From: CALKZN01 sp964633815
GTDB lineage: Bacteria; Pseudomonadota; Gammaproteobacteria; Arenicellales; Arenicellaceae
Direction: 5' to 3'
NCBI GenBank assembly: GCA_964633815.1
Contig: CAZWHW010000002.1
Span: 113,282-177,281 of the forward strand
Length of the DNA stretch: 64,000 nucleotides
Shown in pieces: positions 9,444-16,812 of the stretch. Numbering within the stretch: position 1 is the stretch's first letter; the number at the start of each line of letters is the position of its first letter. Below the pieces are notes generated by a model. It had not been told where the DNA came from. It did no database searches and worked only from the letters and a program-made list of their open reading frames with translations. Position numbers and translations under genes: made by a program.

Positions 9444-9489
9444 TTGTTGTTATTTCTTCCAGTTGAGTTTTACTCGAAAATAATAACAA
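9444..9489 (+). promoter_or_regulatory. Hairpin in the trxA-rho leader
   Basis: In the 396-base trxA-rho gap (9234-9629), arms TTGTTGTTATTT (9444-9455) and AAATAATAACAA (9478-9489) pair over 12 bp with one G-U. A smaller stem (TTGAG with CTCGAA) lies inside. No T-run follows, so it is not a standard intrinsic terminator. E. coli rho is controlled by Rho-dependent attenuation in its leader, so this may be a leader structure. Apart from the short ORF I see nothing else in this gap. Confidence 0.4.
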
Positions 9490-9629
9490 GCGGGATAAAA
9501 CTAATTTTAAACTTACCAATATAAACCTGCTTCCAACAACGTATTTAATACTGCTTTTTGGCATTCGTTTGCTGTCTTTAATACCCAATTTAACACCTCA
9601 AGAGACTCTAATTTCATTTCAGAACTATT

Positions 9630-10892
9630 ATGTCTATCTCTCTATCCGAACTTAAAAGAAAAACACCTACCGAAATTACTGAATTTGCCCGCTCTTTGGA
9701 GATAGATGGTTTGGGTCGATTGCGTAAGCAAGATCAAATATTCACTATTTTAAAAGCGTATGCGAAAAAAGGCGAAGATATAGAAGGTCAAGGTGTCGTC
9801 GAGATTTTGCAAGACGGTTTTGGTTTTTTGCGTTCAGCTGAAAGTTCCTATCTGGCAGGACCAGATGATATTTATGTATCTCCAAGCCAAATTCGACGTT
9901 TTAATTTGCGCACAGGTGATACAGTTACAGGCTTAGTCAGACCACCAAAAGACTCTGAGCGTTATTTTGCTTTGTTAAAAGTTAGCACCATCAATGGTCA
10001 ACCTCCAGAGGAAGCGAAAAATAAAATTCTATTTGAAAACTTAACGCCATTGCATCCAAATAAGCGTCTGCGTTTAGAGCTTGAAAATGGTAGTTCGGAA
10101 GATTTGACTGGACGGATGATTGATTTGATTGCGCCTTTAGGTCGTGGTCAACGAGGTTTGATTGTTTCATCTCCTAAAAGCGGTAAGACGGTGATGTTAC
10201 AGCAAATCGCTTCAGCTATTACGACGAATAATCCAGATGTTGAAGTTATGGTCTTATTAATAGATGAGCGTCCTGAAGAGGTCACAGAAATGCAGCGCAC
10301 TGTGCGAGGTGAAGTGATTTCTTCAACATTTGATGAGCCCGCCGCGCGCCACGTTCAGGTTGCCGAAATGATGATTGAAAAAGCCAAGCGTTTGGTAGAA
10401 CACAAAAAGGACGTAGTGATTCTGCTTGATTCAATCACGCGTTTGGCGCGTGCGTATAATACGGTTGCGCCAGCTTCAGGCAAGGTTTTGACAGGCGGTG
10501 TTGATGCTAATGCGTTGCAAAGACCTAAACGATTTTTTGGTGCAGCACGAAATATTGAAGAAGGCGGCAGTTTAACTATTTTGGCAACAGCCTTGATTGA
10601 TACGGGCTCTAAAATGGATGAAGTGATTTATGAAGAATTTAAAGGCACAGGTAATATGGAAGTGCATTTGGATCGTTATATAGCGGAAAAACGGGTTTAT
10701 CCTGCTGTCGTTGTTAATAAATCAAGCACACGTCGCGAAGAGCTGTTGATTGATCCTGAAGAATTGCAGAGGATTTGGATTTTGCGTAAATTGATGCATC
10801 CAATGAATGATATTGAAGCGATTGAGTTTTTGTTAGACCGCTTGAAGGCAACCAAGACCAATTCAGAATTTTTTACAGCAATGAAACGATAA
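9630..10892 (+). CDS. rho: Transcription termination factor Rho
   Basis: Hexameric RNA-dependent ATPase that ends transcription at Rho-dependent sites. 420 residues, the usual size. The order is an N-terminal Rho helix bundle (LSELKRKTPTEI), the cold-shock-like RNA-binding domain (about 50-120, with GFGFLRS), then the ATPase domain with Walker A SSPKSGKTVM near 180 and Walker B VVILLDSITRLARAYN near 265. The Q-loop and R-loop region (GGVDANALQRPKRFFGAARNIEEGGSLT) is intact. It follows trxA and precedes rpmE. Confidence 0.98.
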   Translation: MSISLSELKRKTPTEITEFARSLEIDGLGRLRKQDQIFTILKAYAKKGEDIEGQGVVEILQDGFGFLRSAESSYLAGPDDIYVSPSQIRRFNLRTGDTVTGLVRPPKDSERYFALLKVSTINGQPPEEAKNKILFENLTPLHPNKRLRLELENGSSEDLTGRMIDLIAPLGRGQRGLIVSSPKSGKTVMLQQIASAITTNNPDVEVMVLLIDERPEEVTEMQRTVRGEVISSTFDEPAARHVQVAEMMIEKAKRLVEHKKDVVILLDSITRLARAYNTVAPASGKVLTGGVDANALQRPKRFFGAARNIEEGGSLTILATALIDTGSKMDEVIYEEFKGTGNMEVHLDRYIAEKRVYPAVVVNKSSTRREELLIDPEELQRIWILRKLMHPMNDIEAIEFLLDRLKATKTNSEFFTAMKR

Positions 10893-10920
10893 TTATTCTA
10901 AAATATACATGTAGATAATG

Positions 10921-10979
10921 TTTTTCAAGGCTTGCGGATGCCTATTCTTTTATATATGATTCGCAGCCTTGAAAATTTT
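10921..10979 (+). terminator. Strong hairpin after rho (probable rho terminator or rpmE leader stem)
   Basis: TTTTCAAGGCT and its complement AGCCTTGAAAA flank a second paired block (GCGGAT with GATTCGC, one bulge). The stem is followed by ATTTTA, a short T-run. The position, 29 bases after the rho stop, fits an intrinsic terminator for rho. Confidence 0.5.
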
Positions 10980-10981
10980 AA

Positions 10982-11002
10982 GTTGTCGTCAACCTCGACA
11001 AC
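10982..11002 (+). promoter_or_regulatory. rpmE: Small stem-loop in the rpmE 5' leader
   Basis: GTTGTCG (10982-10988) pairs perfectly with CGACAAC (10996-11002) just upstream of the AGAGG ribosome binding site of rpmE. Leader RNAs that let L31 repress its own synthesis are known in gammaproteobacteria; this stem is a candidate for that role, but I cannot match a full consensus by eye. Confidence 0.35.
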
Positions 11003-11034
11003 GCGGACAAAGTCAAAAAGACAGAGGCATTCCA

Positions 11035-11238
11035 ATGAAAGCTGATATTCACCCAAATTACAGTCAAATCACAGTTACTTGCGCATGCGGTAATAAATTT
11101 CAAACAGGTTCAACATTAGGTGAAGATCTGAATGTTGAAATTTGTTCTTCATGTCATCCATTCTACACAGGTAAGCAGAAAGTTATGGACACTGCGGGTC
11201 GTGTTGGTCGCTTTAAAGAGCGTTATGGGCGTAAATAG
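11035..11238 (+). CDS. rpmE: 50S ribosomal protein L31 (zinc-binding type A)
   Basis: Large-subunit protein in the bridge between subunits. 67 residues, with four Cys zinc ligands: the CAC pair (C16, C18) and CSSC (C37, C40), then HPFYTGKQK and GRVGRFKERYG, all standard for zinc-form L31. I start at the ATG at 11035 behind an AGAGG ribosome binding site; the frame is open upstream to 10969, but that part is leader DNA containing a stem-loop. An intrinsic terminator follows 22 bases after the stop. Confidence 0.97.
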   Translation: MKADIHPNYSQITVTCACGNKFQTGSTLGEDLNVEICSSCHPFYTGKQKVMDTAGRVGRFKERYGRK

Positions 11239-11260
11239 GCGAATATATTCTGCTTTGACG

Positions 11261-11287
11261 AAAAAGACGCATTTGCGTCTTTTTTTA
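11261..11287 (+). terminator. Intrinsic terminator after rpmE
   Basis: AAAAAGACGC, a loop of ATTT, then GCGTCTTTTTTT: a 10-bp stem running straight into a T-run. Confidence 0.9.
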
Positions 11288-11327
11288 TGTCTGTGGTTTT
11301 GTGCTTGTAGTTAATTATAATTAGTAC

Positions 11328-11951
11328 ATGAAAAATACTATACAAGGCTTATATGCGATCACAGATCAACATTTGATTACTCCTAAGAAGTTTGCTGTAA
11401 AAGTAAGGCAAGCATTGCAAGGAGGAGCAAAGGTTGTGCAATATCGAGATAAATCTCAACAGCATCAACTACGTTTTGAGCAAGCTAGCTTGGTGGTAAA
11501 ACTTTGTCATGAGTATGGCGCCATTTCGATTGTTAATGATGATGTTGATTTGGCGATAATCGTCAATGCTGATGGCGTACATATTGGTTCTAAAGATGAT
11601 GGATTGAGTTATGCCAGACAAAAGCTTGGCGAGAAAAAAATTATAGGTGTTTCTTGTTATGCGGATGTATCACTAGCTGAACAAGCAGTAGCAGATTCAG
11701 CTGATTATGTTGCTTTTGGCAGTATTTTTGCATCACCAACCAAGCCTCAAGCACCTATTGCAGGTTTAAATATTTTGCGGCAGGCTAAACAAAATTTGGC
11801 TGTGCCAATAGTTGCTATTGGTGGGATTACACTGGATAATTTAGATGAAGTAATTAGCAGTGGCGCTGATTCAGTCGCCATCATTAGCGGTGTTTTTGCC
11901 AGTGAGAATATCAATCTTCAGGCACAACAATTTGCTCAAGTTTTTAACTAA
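11328..11951 (+). CDS. thiE: Thiamine-phosphate synthase
   Basis: Joins the hydroxymethylpyrimidine pyrophosphate and thiazole phosphate moieties to give thiamine phosphate. 207 residues, a TIM barrel of normal size. Motifs seen: GLYAITD at the start, VVQYRDK near 40, SIVNDDVDLA near 67, GVHIGSKDDGL near 88, FGSIFASPTK near 130 and AIGGI near 168. No TPP riboswitch is visible in the 89 bases upstream, which hold the rpmE terminator. It is followed 13 bases later by hemL. Confidence 0.93.
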   Translation: MKNTIQGLYAITDQHLITPKKFAVKVRQALQGGAKVVQYRDKSQQHQLRFEQASLVVKLCHEYGAISIVNDDVDLAIIVNADGVHIGSKDDGLSYARQKLGEKKIIGVSCYADVSLAEQAVADSADYVAFGSIFASPTKPQAPIAGLNILRQAKQNLAVPIVAIGGITLDNLDEVISSGADSVAIISGVFASENINLQAQQFAQVFN

Positions 11952-11964
11952 TAACCTTTTTCCT

Positions 11965-13248
11965 ATGACTTCTTCTAGCTCCGTTCAATTCCAAAAAGCT
12001 CAACAATATATTCCAGGTGGAGTGAATTCACCTGTGCGCGCCTTCAAAGGTGTTGGCGGTGATCCAGTATTTATTCAAAAAGCCCAAGGCGCATATATGA
12101 CTGATGTCGATAATAAGCAATATATTGACTATGTTGGTTCATGGGGGCCAATGATTTTAGGACATGCGCATCCTGAGGTGATTCAGGCAGTGCAGGCGGC
12201 GGCTGAGCATGGCTTAAGTTTTGGCGCGCCAACCGAAGCTGAAACCACGTTGGCACAAAAAATGTGCGAATTGATTCCTAGTATTGATCAGGTTCGTATG
12301 GTCAGTTCAGGCACTGAAGCAACTATGAGTGCCCTACGATTAGCTCGGGGTTTTACTGGACGCGAAAAGATTCTTAAATTTGAAGGTTGTTATCATGGTC
12401 ACGCCGATAGCTTTTTAGTTAAAGCTGGTTCTGGTGCGCTCACATTGGGAGAACCTAATTCAGCTGGAATTACTCAAGGTGTTGCTAAAGACACGCTGAC
12501 TTTGCCGTTTAATGATGCAGAAGCAGTCAAAGCACTCTTTAAAGAAATGGGCGATGACATCGCCGCGATCATTGTTGAGCCGATTGCAGGCAATATGAAT
12601 TTTGTTGTGCCACATGATGAGTTTTTGGCGACCTTGCGACAATGTTGTGATACTTATGGCTCTGTATTGATTTTTGATGAAGTAATGACAGGTTTTCGGG
12701 TTGGCTTGAAAGGCGCGCAAGGCTTGTTTGGCATCACTCCTGATTTGAGCACTTATGGCAAAGTCATTGGGGGCGGCATGCCTGTTGGCGCTTTTGGTGG
12801 CCGTGCAGATATTATGAGCTCAATCGCGCCGTTAGGCCCGGTTTATCAAGCGGGAACATTATCGGGTAATCCAATTGCTATGGCTGCGGGTTTAAAAACC
12901 CTAGAGCTTATAAGTGCAACAGGTTTTTATGATGCTTTGGATAAAAAATTGACGCAATTATTATTGGCGCTAAGTGATGCTGCCGAGAATGCGAATGTGC
13001 CATTCTTTGCCGATTCACGTGGAGGTATGTTCGGTTTATTCTTTACTGAAGCCAAAAGTATAGCTTCATTTAATGATGTCATGAATTGTGATCAAGAACG
13101 TTTTAAAACGTTTTTCCATGGCATGCTAGAACAAGGTGTTTATATGGCGCCTTCGGCTTTTGAAGCAGGTTTTATATCAGCAGCTCATACTCAGCAAGAT
13201 ATAGAGAAGACTGTCCAAGCCGCAAGCACAGTATTTGCTAGTTTATAA
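11965..13248 (+). CDS. hemL: Glutamate-1-semialdehyde 2,1-aminomutase
   Basis: PLP enzyme making 5-aminolevulinate from glutamate-1-semialdehyde in the C5 haem pathway. 427 residues. The PLP lysine is K266 in TYGKVIGGG, the aspartate motif is LIFDEVMTGFR, and the substrate region SSGTEATMSALRLARG is conserved. The frame is open from 11860 inside thiE, but I use the ATG at 11965 because it is where the family starts (SxxxFxKAQQYIPGGVNSPVRAF). The thiE-hemL pairing occurs in other gammaproteobacteria. It works in the same pathway as the hemC, hemD and hemH genes later in the window. Confidence 0.96.
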   Translation: MTSSSSVQFQKAQQYIPGGVNSPVRAFKGVGGDPVFIQKAQGAYMTDVDNKQYIDYVGSWGPMILGHAHPEVIQAVQAAAEHGLSFGAPTEAETTLAQKMCELIPSIDQVRMVSSGTEATMSALRLARGFTGREKILKFEGCYHGHADSFLVKAGSGALTLGEPNSAGITQGVAKDTLTLPFNDAEAVKALFKEMGDDIAAIIVEPIAGNMNFVVPHDEFLATLRQCCDTYGSVLIFDEVMTGFRVGLKGAQGLFGITPDLSTYGKVIGGGMPVGAFGGRADIMSSIAPLGPVYQAGTLSGNPIAMAAGLKTLELISATGFYDALDKKLTQLLLALSDAAENANVPFFADSRGGMFGLFFTEAKSIASFNDVMNCDQERFKTFFHGMLEQGVYMAPSAFEAGFISAAHTQQDIEKTVQAASTVFASL

Positions 13249-13262
13249 AGTTTGACTTGAGC

Positions 13263-13841
13263 TTAAGTAGAATTCACAGCAATTTGAATATTAATTGGGT
13301 AACGACTAATAATATTCGCTTTAGGTTTAATTATGAGGTGATATACCGTCACCAGTAAATGTGTTGCCAATAGCAAAGCAAACATGACAAAACCAATCAC
13401 AATTGGCATCAGGAAGAAGCTTATTAATAGATATAAGTGCAAGCTAAGGTGAAAGTTTGCTGTCTCACGGTAGGTTTCATCTAAGGCTGGGTTTAACTGC
13501 CGATCTTTTTGCCAAAACCATCCCAACAATAGGCAGCTAATAAATGGAATAGGAATTAACAAGCTTAAGCCAATTAAGTGTGGTTTGCGAAAAGAAGGTG
13601 CCAAATCAGGTTGATACTCAACAGGTTTGATAGCAATTAAACGAAACCAAGTAATAAAGCCTGCCAAAGCTGCCATATAGCCCCCTACTAATGCAGTGAT
13701 CATGACAGAAAAGCTGATAATAATGCTTTCATCTATACCAATGAGTGCTCTTAACACAGGAATATAAGCATAAGAACTCAATAAAATCCCTATGCCAATT
13801 AGGGGGAAAGACATTTTGAAAATAAAAGCAGCTTTATTCAT
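13263..13841 (-). CDS. Predicted four-helix inner membrane protein of unknown function
   Basis: 192 residues with about four hydrophobic segments (roughly 8-28, 38-66, 90-110, 130-165). A polar loop at about 112-130 carries the segment LNPALDETYRETANFHLSLHLY. That pattern, just before a long final membrane segment, recalls DUF4870-type small membrane proteins, but I am not sure of the family. Its stop is 14 bases from the convergent hemL stop, and it is divergent from metK. No function can be assigned. Confidence 0.65.
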   Translation of the reverse strand: MNKAAFIFKMSFPLIGIGILLSSYAYIPVLRALIGIDESIIISFSVMITALVGGYMAALAGFITWFRLIAIKPVEYQPDLAPSFRKPHLIGLSLLIPIPFISCLLLGWFWQKDRQLNPALDETYRETANFHLSLHLYLLISFFLMPIVIGFVMFALLLATHLLVTVYHLIIKPKANIISRYPINIQIAVNST

Positions 13842-13858
13842 GAATAGAGGGTATTAAT

Positions 13859-13889
13859 GTTGACCAAAAACCTGATTATAGTGCTAGAA
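13859..13889 (+). promoter_or_regulatory. Candidate sigma-70 promoter of metK
   Basis: TTGACC and the extended -10 element TGCTAGAAT are separated by a 19-base spacer, about 70 bases upstream of the metK ATG. A small CGC-GAAA-GCG stem lies just before the GGAG ribosome binding site. The long spacer lowers confidence. Confidence 0.4.
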
Positions 13890-13957
13890 TCCGCCGTTCG
13901 TTTCTTTTTATTAAGATATTTATTTAAGTCCAGATACGCGAAAGCGCGGAGAAAACC

Positions 13958-15127
13958 ATGGCAAGAAGCTATTTATTTACTTCTGAATCTGTTTCAGAAG
14001 GGCACCCGGATAAGGTCGCCGATCAAATTTCAGACACCGTTCTTGATTTATTACTTGAACAAGATCCAGCATCACGTGTGGCTTGTGAAACGCTTGTTAA
14101 CACAGGCATGGTAGTTCTATCGGGTGAAATCACAACTAATGGTAGCTTGGAGAACGTCACCGAAAAGGTACGTGACACAATTAAAGAGATTGGTTATACA
14201 TCATCAGACATGGGTTTTGATGCCGATAGCTGTGCTGTGATTGTGTCGTTAGATAAACAATCAGTTGATATCGCTCAAGGTGTTAACGAAGGCGAAGGTA
14301 TTGATCTTGATCAAGGTGCGGGTGATCAGGGTTTGATGTTTGGTTATGCCTGTCAAGAGACAGATGTTTTAATGCCTATGCCAATTACCTATTCACATTT
14401 ACTTGTAAAGAAACAAGCAGAAGTGCGTAAATCAGGTCAGTTAGGCTGGCTTCGTCCAGATGCTAAATCACAAGTGACTGTACGCTATGAAGATGGTAAA
14501 CCATCGTTTATAGATACAGTTGTGCTTTCTACTCAGCATAATGATGGCATTGAGTACAAAGCCTTAGAAGAAGCAATCATTGAAGAAGTGATTAAACCAG
14601 TTCTTCCAGCAGACATGATTTCAGCTGATACGCGTTACTTAGTGAATCCAACAGGACGTTTTGTCATTGGTGGTCCAGTGGGTGATTGTGGACTAACGGG
14701 TCGTAAAATCATTGTGGATACATATGGAGGCGCGGCACATCATGGCGGCGGTGCTTTCTCAGGAAAAGATCCTTCCAAAGTAGATCGCTCAGCAGCTTAT
14801 GCAGGTCGATATGTAGCAAAAAATATTGTTGCTGCTGGTTTGGCTGACAAATGTGAAGTACAAATTGCTTACGCGATTGGTGTTGCTCAACCTGTCAGTG
14901 TCATGGTCAATACATTTGGCACTGGCAAAATTGCTGAAGAAGCTATTGAAGCCTTGGTTGCAGAACATTTTGATTTACGTCCGAAAGGTATTGTCAAGTC
15001 GTTGGATTTATTGCGCCCTATTTATAAGTCTAGTGCGGCATATGGACATTTTGGCAGAACGGAAGATCAGTTCACTTGGGAAAAAACAGACAAAGCTGAT
15101 GCATTAAAAGCAGCAGCTGGAATCTAG
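13958..15127 (+). CDS. metK: S-adenosylmethionine synthetase
   Basis: Makes S-adenosylmethionine from methionine and ATP. 389 residues. Signatures seen: SESVSEGHPDKVADQISD near the start, GAGDQGLMFGYA near 120 and GGGAFSGKDPSKVDRSAAY near 262. It begins with a good GGAG ribosome binding site and ends in an intrinsic terminator, so it is likely its own unit. With ahcY, metF and metH downstream it completes most of the activated methyl cycle in this window. Confidence 0.98.
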   Translation: MARSYLFTSESVSEGHPDKVADQISDTVLDLLLEQDPASRVACETLVNTGMVVLSGEITTNGSLENVTEKVRDTIKEIGYTSSDMGFDADSCAVIVSLDKQSVDIAQGVNEGEGIDLDQGAGDQGLMFGYACQETDVLMPMPITYSHLLVKKQAEVRKSGQLGWLRPDAKSQVTVRYEDGKPSFIDTVVLSTQHNDGIEYKALEEAIIEEVIKPVLPADMISADTRYLVNPTGRFVIGGPVGDCGLTGRKIIVDTYGGAAHHGGGAFSGKDPSKVDRSAAYAGRYVAKNIVAAGLADKCEVQIAYAIGVAQPVSVMVNTFGTGKIAEEAIEALVAEHFDLRPKGIVKSLDLLRPIYKSSAAYGHFGRTEDQFTWEKTDKADALKAAAGI

Positions 15128-15150
15128 TTCATTTCAGGTTTGAATTTTAC

Positions 15151-15178
15151 AAAGCCTTGGTTTTACCAAGGCTTTTTT
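15151..15178 (+). terminator. Intrinsic terminator after metK
   Basis: AAAGCCTTGGT, TTT loop, ACCAAGGCTTTTTT: an 11-bp stem followed by a T-run, 23 bases after the metK stop. Confidence 0.9.
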
Positions 15179-15227
15179 GTGTCTAATAATTTGTTGCATT
15201 TATCGCTTTGTCGTATAGTGATTCACT

Positions 15228-15692
15228 ATGACATCGACAGTATATCTACAAGTACCAATTGGAATAATTAAGGTTACTGCTTCGCATGAGGCGCTTAAAT
15301 CAATTGTATTTGTTAACAAGGCAAAAGAGAGTAATGCCAATAGAATTACGGATATAGCTTGTCAGCAATTAGAGGAATATTTTGCAGGTAAACGACAAGA
15401 ATTTGATTTGCCTTTAGACAAACAGGGTACCGAGTTTCAGGAGTCAGTTTGGCTAGCATTACAAGAAATACCTTATGCTGAAACATACTCATACCAACAG
15501 ATAGCAGAGAAAATTAAAAGACCTAAAGCGATGCGTGCAGTGGGCAGTGCCAATGGCAAAAATCCTTTGGCAATTGTTGTTCCATGTCATCGAGTGATTG
15601 CTAGTGACGGTTCGTTGAGTGGTTATGAATATGGTGTTGATAAAAAGTCATGGCTATTGCAACTTGAGCAAGAAAATAAGCAAGAACATTGA
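15228..15692 (+). CDS. ogt: Methylated-DNA--protein-cysteine methyltransferase
   Basis: Suicide repair protein that takes alkyl groups from O6-alkylguanine onto its own cysteine. 154 residues. The acceptor motif IVVPCHRV places Cys at 120, followed by GSLSGYEYG. The helix-turn-helix-like block YSYQQIAEKI with RAVGSANGKNP is also present. It has no N-terminal Ada domain, so it is the Ogt-type short form. It sits 20 bases ahead of queF and may share its message. Confidence 0.92.
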   Translation: MTSTVYLQVPIGIIKVTASHEALKSIVFVNKAKESNANRITDIACQQLEEYFAGKRQEFDLPLDKQGTEFQESVWLALQEIPYAETYSYQQIAEKIKRPKAMRAVGSANGKNPLAIVVPCHRVIASDGSLSGYEYGVDKKSWLLQLEQENKQEH

Positions 15693-15712
15693 TCTCACGT
15701 TAAAATAGCAGC

Positions 15713-16567
15713 ATGAACAGCAGCGATAAAAAATTAGTATTAAATGACTTAGCGCTCGGCAAAGAAACAGAATATCAAACTGTCTATAACCCAAAATTAT
15801 TACAACCTATTTCGCGTGCACTTAATAGATCTGAGCTGAGTATTGTAGAAGAACAACCTTTTTTAGGAAAAGATGTTTGGCATGCATATGAGTTGTCTTG
15901 GTTGAATTTAAAAGGTAAACCTCAAGTTGCTCTTGGACGTTTTATTATTAATGCGGATAGTCCGAATATTGTTGAATCGAAATCGTTCAAATTGTATCTA
16001 AATAGCTTTAATCAATCACAGTTCGAATCAGCTGCAAAAGTCAGTCACGTGTTGAAAAAAGACTTGGATGCAGTGTTAAATACTGAGATTGATATTGAAA
16101 TATTTTCCCCAGACAATATTCATTCATTGCCAATTAAGACACTGCCAGGTCAGTGCATTGATGACTTAGACATTGTAATTGATGATTTTGATTTGAATCC
16201 TGAGTTATTGCGCTTGGATAATATAGACAATGTTCAACAAGAAACCTCTGAAATAGTACACAGCCATCTATTGAAATCAAATTGCTTAATAACCAATCAG
16301 CCTGATTGGGCAAGCATTGTCATTAGCTATTCAGGTAAAAAAATCAATCATGAAGGATTGCTACGCTATTTGATTTCCTTTCGCCAGCATAATGAGTTTC
16401 ATGAACACTGTGTTGAACGAATTTTTATGGATATTTTAATTCAGTGTCGACCAACTAAACTATCTGTACAAGCTATGTATACTCGTCGTGGCGGCATTGA
16501 TATAAACCCTTACAGAACCACAGAAAGTGAGTTCGAAACTCCTTTAGTGAGGGTTAATCGACAATAA
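15713..16567 (+). CDS. queF: NADPH-dependent 7-cyano-7-deazaguanine reductase (long type)
   Basis: Reduces preQ0 to preQ1 in queuosine tRNA modification. 284 residues, the long two-lobed QueF form. The catalytic Cys is C191 in LLKSNCLITNQPDW with the partner Asp at 198, and the substrate motif FRQHNEFHEHCVERI is intact. No other queuosine genes are nearby. It is followed by the ahcY promoter and riboswitch region. Confidence 0.95.
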   Translation: MNSSDKKLVLNDLALGKETEYQTVYNPKLLQPISRALNRSELSIVEEQPFLGKDVWHAYELSWLNLKGKPQVALGRFIINADSPNIVESKSFKLYLNSFNQSQFESAAKVSHVLKKDLDAVLNTEIDIEIFSPDNIHSLPIKTLPGQCIDDLDIVIDDFDLNPELLRLDNIDNVQQETSEIVHSHLLKSNCLITNQPDWASIVISYSGKKINHEGLLRYLISFRQHNEFHEHCVERIFMDILIQCRPTKLSVQAMYTRRGGIDINPYRTTESEFETPLVRVNRQ

Positions 16568-16629
16568 ATTATTTTAAAAGTTCCTTCTTTTTTAGATATA
16601 GGCTAATAAATTAAGTAGTTATCACCGAC

Positions 16630-16657
16630 TTGCATAATTAGCGTATGCTAATATAAT
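16630..16657 (+). promoter_or_regulatory. Sigma-70-type promoter of the ahcY-metF-metH operon
   Basis: TTGCAT (16630-16635), a 16-base spacer and a perfect TATAAT (16652-16657). The predicted start, near 16664, falls just ahead of the riboswitch. Confidence 0.65.
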
Positions 16658-16667
16658 ACGACACCAC

Positions 16668-16775
16668 TGCTTAAGGAGCGTTGCAACTCGTCAATTGTTT
16701 TGATGAAGTCAGGCTTAAGCAAATCAGTTCACTCAATATGAATCCTCATTGAAGTGAAATGTACCAACGACGCTC
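16668..16775 (+). promoter_or_regulatory. S-adenosylhomocysteine (SAH) riboswitch
   Basis: The elements of the SAH riboswitch are visible in order. P1 is TGCTTAAG (16668-16675) with CTTAAGCA (16714-16721). The conserved GAGCGTTGCAAC follows P1 directly (16676-16687), and GAAGTCAGGC precedes the P1 3' strand. A pseudoknot/P4 partner CAACGACGCTC (16765-16775) pairs with GAGCGTTG. The class is known to sit before ahcY and methionine-cycle genes and to turn expression on when SAH builds up. The ahcY ribosome binding site lies about 25 bases downstream. The ATG at 16759 that would extend ahcY lies inside this RNA and is rejected as the start. Confidence 0.9.
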
Positions 16776-16812
16776 ATTTTCATTAACCTTTAATTTTTAT
16801 AGGAGACGGAAA

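Noticed and set aside
13890..13957. SAM riboswitch before metK
   Set aside because: Only about 68 bases and one 3-bp GAAA-loop stem; no SAM riboswitch core is visible.
16759..16812. N-terminal extension of ahcY from an ATG at 16759
   Set aside because: It lies within the SAH riboswitch and has no family similarity; the ATG at 16813 has AGGAGA and the normal AhcY start.
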